Assembly (NCBI RefSeq): GCF_012516375.2
Contig: NZ_CP051204.2
Location: 3,534,001-3,598,000, forward strand
Reading direction: 5' to 3'
Length of the DNA: 64,000 nucleotides
From: Chitinophaga oryzae
Lineage (GTDB): Bacteria > Bacteroidota > Bacteroidia > Chitinophagales > Chitinophagaceae
The first letter of the stretch is position 1, and every line of letters begins with the position of its first letter. The notes under the pieces were generated by a model, which had not been told where the DNA came from, searched no databases, and saw only the letters and a program-made list of their open reading frames with translations. The position numbers and the translations under genes were made by a program. Positions 36,813 to 43,458 of the stretch are shown here, piece by piece.

Positions 36813-37165
36813 AATCGAAAAAAGAATTAAAAGAGGCTTACCGGCAAATGTCTTTCCGCATGGGCGTGTTCTGCCTGCGCAATAAAAAAGATAACCGGAT
36901 ATGGATACATCACAGCATGGACCTCGACCGTGCCTGGAACTCGGTGCGGTTGCAGCTGCAGTCCGACAGGCATCCCAATACGGCATTGCAGGAGGACTGG
37001 AACCGGCTGGGAGAAGAGAATTTTGCCTGCGAGATCATAGAGGAACTGAAGGATACACAGGACCCTGCAGTAGACTATAAAAAAGAGGTGCTGGAACTGT
37101 ATAAACTATGCCTCGAAGAACTGCAGCCCTATCACGACAAAGGATATCACCGGCAGAAAAGCTGA
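36809..37165 (+). CDS. GIY-YIG nuclease-like protein, active-site motifs altered
   Basis: A 118-residue cytosolic protein. The layout KKELKEAYRQMSFRMGVFCL, then NKKDNRIWIHHSMDLDRAWN, RLQLQSDRHPN and WNRLGEENFACEIIEEL matches stand-alone GIY-YIG proteins of Bacteroidota. The signature GIY reads GVF and YIG reads WIH, so both catalytic tyrosine positions are changed, although an Arg remains in DRAW. It may bind but not cut nucleic acid. It is translationally coupled to the TetR gene, an unusual partnership. Confidence 0.78.
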   Translation: MKSKKELKEAYRQMSFRMGVFCLRNKKDNRIWIHHSMDLDRAWNSVRLQLQSDRHPNTALQEDWNRLGEENFACEIIEELKDTQDPAVDYKKEVLELYKLCLEELQPYHDKGYHRQKS

Positions 37166-37183
37166 TCGGACAGGGATTTTAAG

Positions 37184-37196
37184 TATATTGCGCCCG
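37184..37196 (+). promoter_or_regulatory. Candidate promoter of the tandem tRNA-like unit
   Basis: TATATTGCGCCCG precedes the base of the RNA stem. It matches the stretch TATGTTTGCGCCCG found in the same position before the third tRNA-like gene (39051-39064), the TTGCGCCCG part being identical. The -7 match is imperfect here and perfect there. Confidence 0.55.
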
Positions 37197-37274
37197 CAAT
37201 AAGCTGTAGTTTAATGGAAAAATACACGTCACCAAAACGTGAGATGTAAGTTCGATTCCTGCCGGCTTTATTGC
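37196..37274 (+). tRNA. tRNA-like RNA gene 1 (CCA in the anticodon position, no U33)
   Basis: The sequence folds as a cloverleaf. Acceptor: 6 bp (37201-37206 with 37263-37268). D-arm: GTTT/AAAT with loop AATGGAA. Anticodon stem: CACGT/ACGTG with 7-base loop CACCAAA. Variable loop: 4 bases. T-arm: GTAAG/CCTGC with one mismatch and loop TTCGATT. The anticodon position reads CCA (Trp), but the base before it is A instead of the invariant T33. The acceptor is 6 bp rather than 7 and has no encoded CCA. A further 5 bp outside (37196-37200 with 37270-37274) extend the helix, with a single bulged T (37269). It is therefore tRNA-related but noncanonical; whether it is aminoacylated is unknown. Confidence 0.6.
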
Positions 37275-37282
37275 GCTATTCA

Positions 37283-37358
37283 GGGGGATAGTTTAAAATG
37301 GAAAAACACCGGCCAGCATAAGCCGGAAGATGTAGGTTCGAGCCCTGCTCCTCCACCA
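37283..37358 (+). tRNA. tRNA-like RNA gene 2 (8-base anticodon loop, encoded CCA)
   Basis: A cloverleaf eight bases after tRNA-like gene 1. Acceptor: 6 bp GGGGGA/TCCTCC, with a G-U pair at the third position if numbered from G1. D-arm: GTTT/AAAC with a 9-base loop. Anticodon stem: CCGGC/GCCGG with an 8-base loop CAGCATAA. T-arm: GTAGG/CCTGC with loop TTCGAGC. Discriminator A and encoded CCA follow. Read from the 5' side the triplet is GCA, from the 3' side CAT; neither is preceded by T. Its T-arm and variable region closely match gene 1 (AGATGTA then GTTCGA and CCTGC), so the two are related. They probably share one transcript ending at 37396-37426. Confidence 0.6.
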
Positions 37359-37395
37359 ATTTTTGTAATAACCCTTACGGATATACGATATCGTC

Positions 37396-37426
37396 AGCGG
37401 GCGTTCTGAAAAACGCCCGCTTTTTA
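37396..37426 (+). terminator. Intrinsic terminator of the tRNA-like unit
   Basis: A 10-bp GC-rich stem (37396-37405 with 37412-37421), 6-base loop and a T-run. It closes a discrete unit: promoter, two tRNA-like RNAs, terminator. The bases from here to 37620 hold no gene, only two degenerate copies of a ~30-base sequence (37439-37468 and 37499-37527). Confidence 0.85.
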
Positions 37427-37628
37427 TTGGTATCGCCGGCTTATAAAACACACTGCTTTGAAATGCGCTAGCCCTGTTTGGCCCTTTCCGGCCCCGGTGC
37501 TTATAACACTCTTTTGAAGTGTACGCGTATTATAACAACTTACCTTCGGCGTAATGACCAGATATAAAATACACACAGATGGTTATGTGAATGCCTGCCA
37601 AACAAAACAATCACTGACTGGAATTTTT

Positions 37629-37661
37629 ATTTCGTTATTTCGGAAAATCTCGATATGTTTG
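37629..37661 (+). promoter_or_regulatory. Promoter/operator of the ArsR gene
   Basis: Two direct ATTTCG repeats (37629-37634, 37637-37642) lie before a perfect -7 element TATGTTTG (37654-37661). The ATG follows only four bases after the -7 element, which implies a leaderless or nearly leaderless mRNA, or a start at the second ATG (37675). Confidence 0.6.
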
Positions 37662-37665
37662 CAAA

Positions 37666-37971
37666 ATGGAATTAATGTTGATCTTCAAAGCGCTCAGCAA
37701 CAACACCAGGGTAAACATGCTCATCTGGCTCAAACAGCCACATCTCCACTTTCCTGCAGAGGAATTATTGGACTATGATGCCCATCTCGGCGTTTGCGTC
37801 AGCGACATTACCCAAAAAGCCGGGTTATCGCTGTCCACAACGTCTGACTACCTGAGTATCCTGCAAAAATGCGGGCTTGTTGAAGCTACACGCGTCGGCC
37901 AGTGGACGTACTACAAACGTAACGAGGCGGCAATGGCGCGGCTGAGCGGATTAATTGAACAGGCATTCTGA
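37666..37971 (+). CDS. ArsR-family winged-helix regulator
   Basis: A 101-residue DNA-binding protein: LIFKALSNNTRVNMLIWLKQ at the start, recognition region VSDITQKAGLSLSTTSDYLS followed by ILQKCGLVEATRVGQWTYYK. No CxC metal motif is visible in the usual helix; single Cys residues are present (GVCVSD, LQKCGL), so the ligand is more likely redox or small-molecule than arsenic. It is followed 44 bases later by a medium-chain reductase, and ATTTCG-type sites lie before both genes, suggesting that it controls itself and that enzyme. Confidence 0.87.
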   Translation: MELMLIFKALSNNTRVNMLIWLKQPHLHFPAEELLDYDAHLGVCVSDITQKAGLSLSTTSDYLSILQKCGLVEATRVGQWTYYKRNEAAMARLSGLIEQAF

Positions 37972-37987
37972 TTTTTTAATGCTATAC

Positions 37988-38007
37988 ATTTCGAAAATAC
38001 GCGAAAT
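37988..38007. promoter_or_regulatory. Inverted repeat before the reductase gene (candidate ArsR operator)
   Basis: ATTTCG (37988-37993) and CGAAAT (38002-38007) form an inverted repeat around eight bases, overlapping the palindrome TTTCGAAA. The same half-site occurs twice before the ArsR gene, 350 bases upstream. Confidence 0.55.
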
Positions 38008-38015
38008 ATCGAATT

Positions 38016-38978
38016 ATGAAAGCAGTTGTCATCGAAAATTATGGAGGACCGGAAGTCCTCCGGTTAAAAGAAGTGCCTACACCTTCGGTAACAGGGCATT
38101 CCCAGGTGCTGGTGAGAGTAAGGGCAGCCTCCGTAAATCCGCTCGACTACCAGGTAAGGCGGGGAGACTATGCACCACTGTTTAATTTGCCCATTATCAC
38201 CGGTCACGATGTTGCGGGCGACGTGATCGCAGTGGGTGAAGGCGTGAAAAAATGGCGGCCCGGCGATAAAGTCTATTATTCCCCGCGGTTTGGTGGCCCC
38301 GGCAGTTATGCTGAATACCATCTGACGGACGAATCTTCGTTGTCCGCAATGCCCGATCACCTCAGCTACGAGGAAGCTGCTGCCGCTCCGCTGGTTGGCG
38401 GAACGGTATGGGAAATGCTGGTGGTACGGGCGCAACTAAAAGAAGGCGATACCATTCTCATTCCGGGAGGCGCCGGTGGCGTTGGATCATTAGCCATACA
38501 GGTTGCTAAATCACTGGGGGCTTTTGTGTACACAACTGGTCAGAGCATTTTACAGGCGCAACTGCATCGCCTTGGAGCGGATGTAGTCATTGACCATCAC
38601 AAAAAAAATTACATCGAAGAGATACAGGCCCATACTAAAGGAAGAGGAGTGGATGTAATCATTGACACGGTTGGCGGCAGCACGCTCTCGGACAGTCCGC
38701 TAGCCCTGGCCGACTACGGCCGCATTGTTACCCTGGTGGACATTGCACTGCCACAGAATCTTATCCATGCCTGGGAACGAAATGCGACCTACCATTTTGT
38801 TTTTACCCGGCAGAGCAGAGAGGAACTGCATCCTATTACCAGCTTAATTGAAACCGGACAGGTGAAGCCGGTGATAGACAGCGTCTATCCGATCGACGAC
38901 GCTCAAAGTGCGCATCGGAGAATAGAGGACGCAAAACGGGACAGGCCTTTATTGGGTAAAATTGTGCTGTCACTGTAA
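38016..38978 (+). CDS. Medium-chain NAD(P)H-dependent quinone oxidoreductase-like protein
   Basis: A 320-residue cytosolic enzyme of the medium-chain dehydrogenase/reductase family. It has the GroES-like N-terminal domain (MKAVVIENYGGPEVLRLKEV, ASVNPLDYQVRRGDY, ITGHDVAGDVIAVGEGV) and a Rossmann domain (LIPGGAGGVGSLAIQVAKSL). It lacks the zinc-ligand Cys residues of true alcohol dehydrogenases, which points to the quinone oxidoreductase/zeta-crystallin branch. It reduces quinones or enones with NAD(P)H. It is paired with the ArsR gene. Confidence 0.88.
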   Translation: MKAVVIENYGGPEVLRLKEVPTPSVTGHSQVLVRVRAASVNPLDYQVRRGDYAPLFNLPIITGHDVAGDVIAVGEGVKKWRPGDKVYYSPRFGGPGSYAEYHLTDESSLSAMPDHLSYEEAAAAPLVGGTVWEMLVVRAQLKEGDTILIPGGAGGVGSLAIQVAKSLGAFVYTTGQSILQAQLHRLGADVVIDHHKKNYIEEIQAHTKGRGVDVIIDTVGGSTLSDSPLALADYGRIVTLVDIALPQNLIHAWERNATYHFVFTRQSREELHPITSLIETGQVKPVIDSVYPIDDAQSAHRRIEDAKRDRPLLGKIVLSL

Positions 38979-39050
38979 AGCGAAAGAGGCGCCTGCAAAG
39001 TGCGCCTCTCTTGCTTTACAATATTCTTTATAAATATTGAAAAATGTTAT

Positions 39051-39058
39051 TATGTTTG
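39051..39058 (+). promoter_or_regulatory. Bacteroidota -7 promoter element of tRNA-like gene 3
   Basis: TATGTTTG matches TAnnTTTG exactly and is followed by CGCCCG, as before tRNA-like gene 1. The expected start of transcription falls at about 39064, the base of the RNA stem. A clear -33 element was not found. Confidence 0.65.
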
Positions 39059-39063
39059 CGCCC

Positions 39064-39143
39064 GTGACGGACCGTGGCTCAATTGGAGGAGCGCCTGCTC
39101 TGCAAGCAGGAGGTGGGAGTTCGATTCTCCCCGGTCCTGTCAC
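39064..39143 (+). tRNA. tRNA-like RNA gene 3 (UGC in the anticodon position, no U33)
   Basis: A good cloverleaf. Acceptor: 6 bp GGACCG/CGGTCC. D-arm: GCTC/GAGC with loop AATTGGAG. Anticodon stem: CCTGC/GCAGG with 7-base loop TCTGCAA. Variable loop: AGGT. T-arm: GGGAG/CTCCC with loop TTCGATT. The position-34 triplet is TGC (Ala) and the arm resembles tRNA-Ala, but base 33 is C, the acceptor has 6 bp, and there is no encoded CCA. GTGAC (39064-39068) pairs with GTCAC (39139-39143) outside the acceptor, leaving one bulged T, exactly as in gene 1. ATTTTTC follows directly, so the long stem may also act as terminator. Confidence 0.68.
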
Positions 39144-39158
39144 ATTTTTCGCTCTCCG

Positions 39159-40136
39159 TTAACGATACACACTCTTTATTGCTTTACTGTCCTGATGTAC
39201 AAAATTGCCGGGCGACGCCGGGAAATCTTTCATCGCGGAAAGGTGCAGCGGCAGATTGCCTTTCGCGCCCAATGCCTTGGTGGAAGGGGCATAGCCAAGG
39301 TCTATCCATTTCAGGTAAGGCCTGGAGGAAAGCAGGTCATGGAGCAACTGCATCCCTTCGGCTTCGATACCGCAGCTGGACAGGCTAAGCTGTTCCAGCG
39401 TGGTGTTTTGCTGCAGCCCGCGTATTAGATGAGCCACTCCTTTATCGCCGATATTATTCACGCTCAGGAAGAGGGATTTCAGGTGTTTGTTGGCGATCAG
39501 CATATCGCTGACAGGTATCATCATATCGGCGGTCAGGTAGTTGCCGCTCAGGTACAACCGTTCTACCGTCCTGTTTTCTTTCAAGTATTCCAGCAGTGTC
39601 AGGAAGCCCTCCCCGGCGCAGGTATTCACCAGGTCCAGCGTACGCAGGTGCGGGTTCTGTTGCAGCAGCCGTACAATGTTTTTCATGCTCTGGCTGCCGA
39701 TGGGATTTCTTTTGAGCCACATGCTTTTAACGGACCGGTTTCCGCCGAGGGCCTCACAGAGCGCCTCTGTGCCTGCCTGCTCTATGTAGTTGCAGCCGAG
39801 ATATACGGTTTCAATCGTACGGTTTACAGACACCAGGTCTGCCACGGCCTGTGCGCCGGGATTGCCAAAGGCATTGGTGCCCATCAGGATATGTTTGATC
39901 TGTGTATTCTCCCGCAGCGCGGCAGCCACCAGTTGTACGCCTTCCACGCCCAGCTGTTGTTTGCACATGTCCAGCCGTCCGTCTGTAGTGACCGTGCCTA
40001 CCGGGAACACCAGGTCGGTAACGGGCAACGGCTGGTTGTTTTCGAGGTACGCCAGCACGGGGTCAAGATCGCTCCGGTGAAAAGGAAACGTGTCTTTTAC
40101 ATAATCGACGGGACAGACAACGGTATTATTCTGCAT
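39159..40136 (-). CDS. Leucine-rich-repeat protein (ribonuclease-inhibitor type)
   Basis: A 325-residue cytosolic protein built of about eight 28-residue repeats, for example NTQIKHILMGTNAFGNPGAQ, NRTIETVYLGCNYIEQAGTE and HLKSLFLSVNNIGDKGVAHL, the RI-like LRR pattern. These repeats form a curved protein-binding surface. There is no enzymatic domain. It follows the zinc-ribbon SDR gene by 36 bases on the same strand, so the two likely form one operon and may interact. Confidence 0.85.
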   Translation of the reverse strand: MQNNTVVCPVDYVKDTFPFHRSDLDPVLAYLENNQPLPVTDLVFPVGTVTTDGRLDMCKQQLGVEGVQLVAAALRENTQIKHILMGTNAFGNPGAQAVADLVSVNRTIETVYLGCNYIEQAGTEALCEALGGNRSVKSMWLKRNPIGSQSMKNIVRLLQQNPHLRTLDLVNTCAGEGFLTLLEYLKENRTVERLYLSGNYLTADMMIPVSDMLIANKHLKSLFLSVNNIGDKGVAHLIRGLQQNTTLEQLSLSSCGIEAEGMQLLHDLLSSRPYLKWIDLGYAPSTKALGAKGNLPLHLSAMKDFPASPGNFVHQDSKAIKSVYR

Positions 40137-40172
40137 ATCATTGCTTTTACAGGGTGATGATCGAAATAAGTG

Positions 40173-41630
40173 TTACCAGGCATACGGCTGGTAGTCTTTC
40201 AGGAAATGTCCGAACAGCGGGATGTCCGGACCGGAGAGGCCGGACACGATAGGATCGTAGATGCGCGCCATGCCGTCGGTTTCATCCAGCGGCGGCACAA
40301 AGCCGTCTTCATCATATAGCCGTTCTTTTTTAGGATGCGGATTTTCCTGCGTAATCCAGCCGGTGTCTACGCTGTTCATGTAGATGCCGTCCAGTGCATA
40401 ATCCTGTGCGGACGTACGTGTCATCATATTCAGCGCCGCTTTGGCCATATTGGTATGCGGGTGGTACGGCGTTTTGGAGCCGCGGTTAAACTGTCCCTCC
40501 ATGGCCGATACGTTGATGATAAACCGGCGCGGAAATGGCGATTGTTTCAGCAGCGCTTTCAGGCGGCTGTTGAGCATAAAAGGCGCTGTCACGTTCACCA
40601 GCTGTGTCTCCAGCATTTCGCCCGGCGGCACTTCATCCAGCCGCAGCGTCCAGCTGTTGCTGGTGCGGAGGTCTAGCTGCTGCCGGTCTTTATCGTACTG
40701 TCCGGCCGGAAAACACTGGTGCATTTCGGCGGGCAGCAGTTGCTGCTCCCAGCCATCGCCCAGGTAGCGGAAGGGCGGGGCAGGAGCGAGGCACGGCCGT
40801 ACCGCCGCGGGCAATGTTTCCAGCGGCGCTTCTTCCGTTGCGAAAAGATGCTGGTAAAAAGCAGCCGGCCTTTTGACCGTCTGTGCCGCATTATGTATCA
40901 GGATGTCGAGGTGGGCCTCACCGGCGTACAGCTGTTGTATGAACTGCTGCACCTGGCCGGGACTGCGCAGGTCCAGCGCCACAATCTTCAGCCGGTGCCC
41001 CCATTCGGAAAAATCTTTTTCTTCGCTGAAGCGCAACGCACAGTCTTTGGCAAAGCGGGTGGTCACCCATACCCGGGCGCCGTCGCGCAGCAGCCGCAGG
41101 GCGGTGAGATAGCCTATTTTGATGCGGCCGCCGGTAACTACGGCGACCCGCCCGTGCAGATCGGCGCGCTGCAGCCGTTTGTTGTAGTTGAGCGCTGCGC
41201 AGGAAGGACATAGCATATGATAGAAAAAATGCACGTTCCTGTAGGGGACCTGGCAAGTGTAACAGCGCTGATGACCGGTCAGCGTCAGGTTTTCCTCTTT
41301 ACCGGCTGGCTGACCGGTGTCCGGCTGTTCATATTTCCTGAAAAGCTGCGTCCGGGAAAGCACCTCTTTTTTGTCGTATTGCCGCAATACATCCTGCTTC
41401 TGCGATATTTGCTTCAACCGCTGTAAAGTCATCCTCACCGGTGGCGGCGCTACCGCCGTCAGGGCTGCTTCTGCCACCGCTGCCTTGTTGTCTTTCTTGG
41501 CGCGCTTGTACAGTTTGGTCACCAACCCCTTTAATACCATGTTGTCCGGCGACTGCTCCGGATCTCTTGATAAGACCTGCAGCACTTTTATGCAGGCTTC
41601 CCATTCTTCTTGTGTAAATGCTCGCTCCAT
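40173..41630 (-). CDS. Atypical short-chain dehydrogenase with N-terminal zinc ribbon
   Basis: A 485-residue protein. Residues 1-115 are helical and unrecognised. Cys123, Cys126, Cys141 and Cys144 form a probable zinc ribbon (CYTC and CPSC). An SDR Rossmann domain begins at VAVVTGGRIKIGYLTALRLL (~162-181), with ILIHNAAQ for the NAG-type motif and NVSAMEGQF for the catalytic Ser (375). The Tyr-x-x-x-Lys pair is not canonical: the sequence is YHPHTNMAK, with Thr393 four residues before Lys397 and Tyr389 eight before. About 70 extra residues sit between the NAG motif and the Ser. It is probably an NAD(P)-binding protein with altered or lost catalysis. It lies upstream of the LRR gene. Confidence 0.8.
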   Translation of the reverse strand: MERAFTQEEWEACIKVLQVLSRDPEQSPDNMVLKGLVTKLYKRAKKDNKAAVAEAALTAVAPPPVRMTLQRLKQISQKQDVLRQYDKKEVLSRTQLFRKYEQPDTGQPAGKEENLTLTGHQRCYTCQVPYRNVHFFYHMLCPSCAALNYNKRLQRADLHGRVAVVTGGRIKIGYLTALRLLRDGARVWVTTRFAKDCALRFSEEKDFSEWGHRLKIVALDLRSPGQVQQFIQQLYAGEAHLDILIHNAAQTVKRPAAFYQHLFATEEAPLETLPAAVRPCLAPAPPFRYLGDGWEQQLLPAEMHQCFPAGQYDKDRQQLDLRTSNSWTLRLDEVPPGEMLETQLVNVTAPFMLNSRLKALLKQSPFPRRFIINVSAMEGQFNRGSKTPYHPHTNMAKAALNMMTRTSAQDYALDGIYMNSVDTGWITQENPHPKKERLYDEDGFVPPLDETDGMARIYDPIVSGLSGPDIPLFGHFLKDYQPYAW

Positions 41631-41691
41631 CGTCCGCTGGGTTAAAAAATAAATTGGATGACTAAAGATAGATCTTATTAATTTATGTTAA

Positions 41692-41699
41692 TATATTTG
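41692..41699 (+). promoter_or_regulatory. -7 promoter element of the lipoprotein gene
   Basis: TATATTTG, an exact match to TAnnTTTG, 24 bases before the ATG at 41724, in a notably AT-rich divergent region. Confidence 0.6.
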
Positions 41700-41723
41700 T
41701 GACTGCACCCTATTTAACGCACA

Positions 41724-42725
41724 ATGATGATCTCACGTTTCCGAATACACTGCGCCCGCACCTTCCTCGCCCTGCTGACGGTTATCTCCCTGTGGGGATG
41801 CTCCAAAGAGTACTCCAGGGAAAGCCCTGTCACAGGGCCCGTTGAGCAACCGGCCGAGATGGCGGCCTATGCCCTCGAACATCAGGGCGGCAGCTGTTCC
41901 GACGCTGTGGTAACCGGCACTTTTAAAGCCGGCACCCCTGTTGCTGCCGGTGCAAAAATACAGGTAACGGTGCAGGTGGCCATGCCGGGTACATGGATAC
42001 TGACAACCGGGAACGTGAACGGGATGGAATTTACCGGCGGCGGTACTTTTACCGCTACGGGCAAATATACGATTACGCTGATGGGCAGGGGAACGCCTCA
42101 ACAGGAAGGCTCTTTTATTTTTCCGCTGAAGACCAGCGGATCTTCCTGCGGCGTTACTGTAAAAGTAAGCGGCGACGGTCCTGAAATACCTGCACCGCCG
42201 GCGGACTTCTACTACAAAATGACGGTTAACGGGAAAGACTATGTGCAGGAAGTGACAGATGCCAGCCTGTACGTGCTCGTTTCACAAACCACCGGCGGTA
42301 CAGATGTGCTGCTGGGTACCGGTATCTCCTGGGCTGGCAGTGCCAATCTCCCGCTGGGCAAAACAGAAATGATCATCGCCAAGGGTATGCTGGCCAATTT
42401 TGATGCAGCGAGCGACCTGGAATTTAAAAATTTCTTCCAGCCGGGCAATTACAATTACATGACCATGAACAACCAGACTTTCGGTAACGGCATGCTGCTC
42501 ACCTGGACGGATGAAAAAGGGGTGACCTGGACATCGCTGAACGGCGCCACCAATCAGCCTGATGGCACCTTCGCCATCATGAGCGCGGAAGACTGGTCCG
42601 GCTATCCGGGATATTACGGCGTGAAAGTAAAGATGAAGTTCACCTGCAAGCTGTATAACGAAGCAGGTGCGGAACTAACGATCACCAACGGCGAGATGGT
42701 CGGCGGATTTCTCAAGAAAAGATAA
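41724..42725 (+). CDS. Hypothetical lipoprotein
   Basis: A 333-residue lipoprotein (FLALLTVISLWGCSKEY). Residues ~55-155 read like an immunoglobulin-like beta-sandwich (VTGTFKAGTPVAAGAKIQVT; GGGTFTATGKYTITLMGRGT). The C-terminal half starts DFYYKMTVNGKDYVQEV and is beta-rich. I recognise no family and suggest only a cell-surface or periplasmic binding role. It has its own promoter and is divergent from the SDR gene. Confidence 0.75.
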   Translation: MMISRFRIHCARTFLALLTVISLWGCSKEYSRESPVTGPVEQPAEMAAYALEHQGGSCSDAVVTGTFKAGTPVAAGAKIQVTVQVAMPGTWILTTGNVNGMEFTGGGTFTATGKYTITLMGRGTPQQEGSFIFPLKTSGSSCGVTVKVSGDGPEIPAPPADFYYKMTVNGKDYVQEVTDASLYVLVSQTTGGTDVLLGTGISWAGSANLPLGKTEMIIAKGMLANFDAASDLEFKNFFQPGNYNYMTMNNQTFGNGMLLTWTDEKGVTWTSLNGATNQPDGTFAIMSAEDWSGYPGYYGVKVKMKFTCKLYNEAGAELTITNGEMVGGFLKKR

Positions 42726-42768
42726 TCCTATAGACAATCTCTATCGCGGTGGCTCCGTGGTTTGTCCT

Positions 42769-42789
42769 ACATTTACAGCCGGTAAATGT
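42769..42789. promoter_or_regulatory. Inverted repeat before the hemolysin III gene
   Basis: ACATTTAC and GTAAATGT (8-bp arms, 5-base spacer) end nine bases before the ATG at 42798. The left arm with its preceding T reads TACATTTA, one base from the -7 consensus, so this may be a promoter with an operator or a start-proximal hairpin. Confidence 0.45.
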
Positions 42790-42797
42790 TTTGACTC

Positions 42798-43442
42798 ATG
42801 GGAATGACAGCTTCACCAACAGGCTATACACGGAAACAGGAAATCGTAAACGGACTGGTACATGCTATTGGCATCGTATTCGGCATCAGCGGGCTTCCGG
42901 TACTCACCAGCATCGCCGCCACGCACGGTAACACACCGGGCATTGTAGGGGCGGGAATCTACAGTTTTTGTTTTATTTTGTTATTTACCTGTTCGACGAT
43001 CTATCATATCTCCCAGGAGTCGGCCGTCAAAAAAGTATTTCTCATCTTCGATCATATCAGCATCTATTTCCTGATAGCGGGTACCTATACGCCTTTTCTG
43101 CTGGTGTATATGAACGACGCCTTCGGGATCTCGCTGTTGTCGGTCCTGTGGGGCCTTACGGCGGTAGGCATCCTGTTTAAAGTGTTTTTCACGGGGCGGT
43201 TTGATATCATCTCCACGATCATCTACCTGATAATGGGCTGGATACTGGTGGTAGGCGGCAAACGTTTCTTCACCGACCTGCCGCTGTCCGTCATCGTCAT
43301 GTTGTGCGTAGGAGGTGGTTTGTATACCATCGGCGTTATCTTCTACCTGTGGGATAAATACAAATACACGCATGCGCTCTGGCATCTGTTGGTACTATCC
43401 GGGGCGGTATGCCACTATGTGGCCATTTTGTTATCCATGTAA
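42798..43442 (+). CDS. trhA: Hemolysin III / PAQR-family membrane protein
   Basis: A 214-residue inner-membrane protein with seven predicted helices. Conserved features are YTRKQEIVNGLVHAIGIVFG, LLFTCSTIYHISQ (Ser and His of the metal site), FDHISIYFLIAGTYTPFLLV and HALWHLLVLSGAVCHY. The PAQR/YqfA group is linked to membrane fluidity control (TrhA) and has a zinc site; the name hemolysin is historical. An ATG six bases in (MTASPTG) is an alternative start. Its stop is 16 bases before the TTG chosen for the YwqG gene. Confidence 0.9.
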   Translation: MGMTASPTGYTRKQEIVNGLVHAIGIVFGISGLPVLTSIAATHGNTPGIVGAGIYSFCFILLFTCSTIYHISQESAVKKVFLIFDHISIYFLIAGTYTPFLLVYMNDAFGISLLSVLWGLTAVGILFKVFFTGRFDIISTIIYLIMGWILVVGGKRFFTDLPLSVIVMLCVGGGLYTIGVIFYLWDKYKYTHALWHLLVLSGAVCHYVAILLSM

Positions 43443-43458
43443 ATTAAATATTGTAGCC

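Noticed and set aside
37196..37358. Integration (att) site of a mobile element at the tRNA-like genes
   Set aside because: No integrase, no displaced 3' copy of the RNA and no element boundary were found in the window.
37554..37778. A 74-codon frame overlapping the ArsR gene
   Set aside because: It runs out of frame through the ArsR promoter and coding region and has no family-like sequence; the ArsR frame is clearly the real one.
39074..39388. A 104-codon frame across tRNA-like gene 3
   Set aside because: Its first ~25 codons are simply the translated cloverleaf, a well-known artefact of tRNA genes, and the rest is antisense to the LRR gene.
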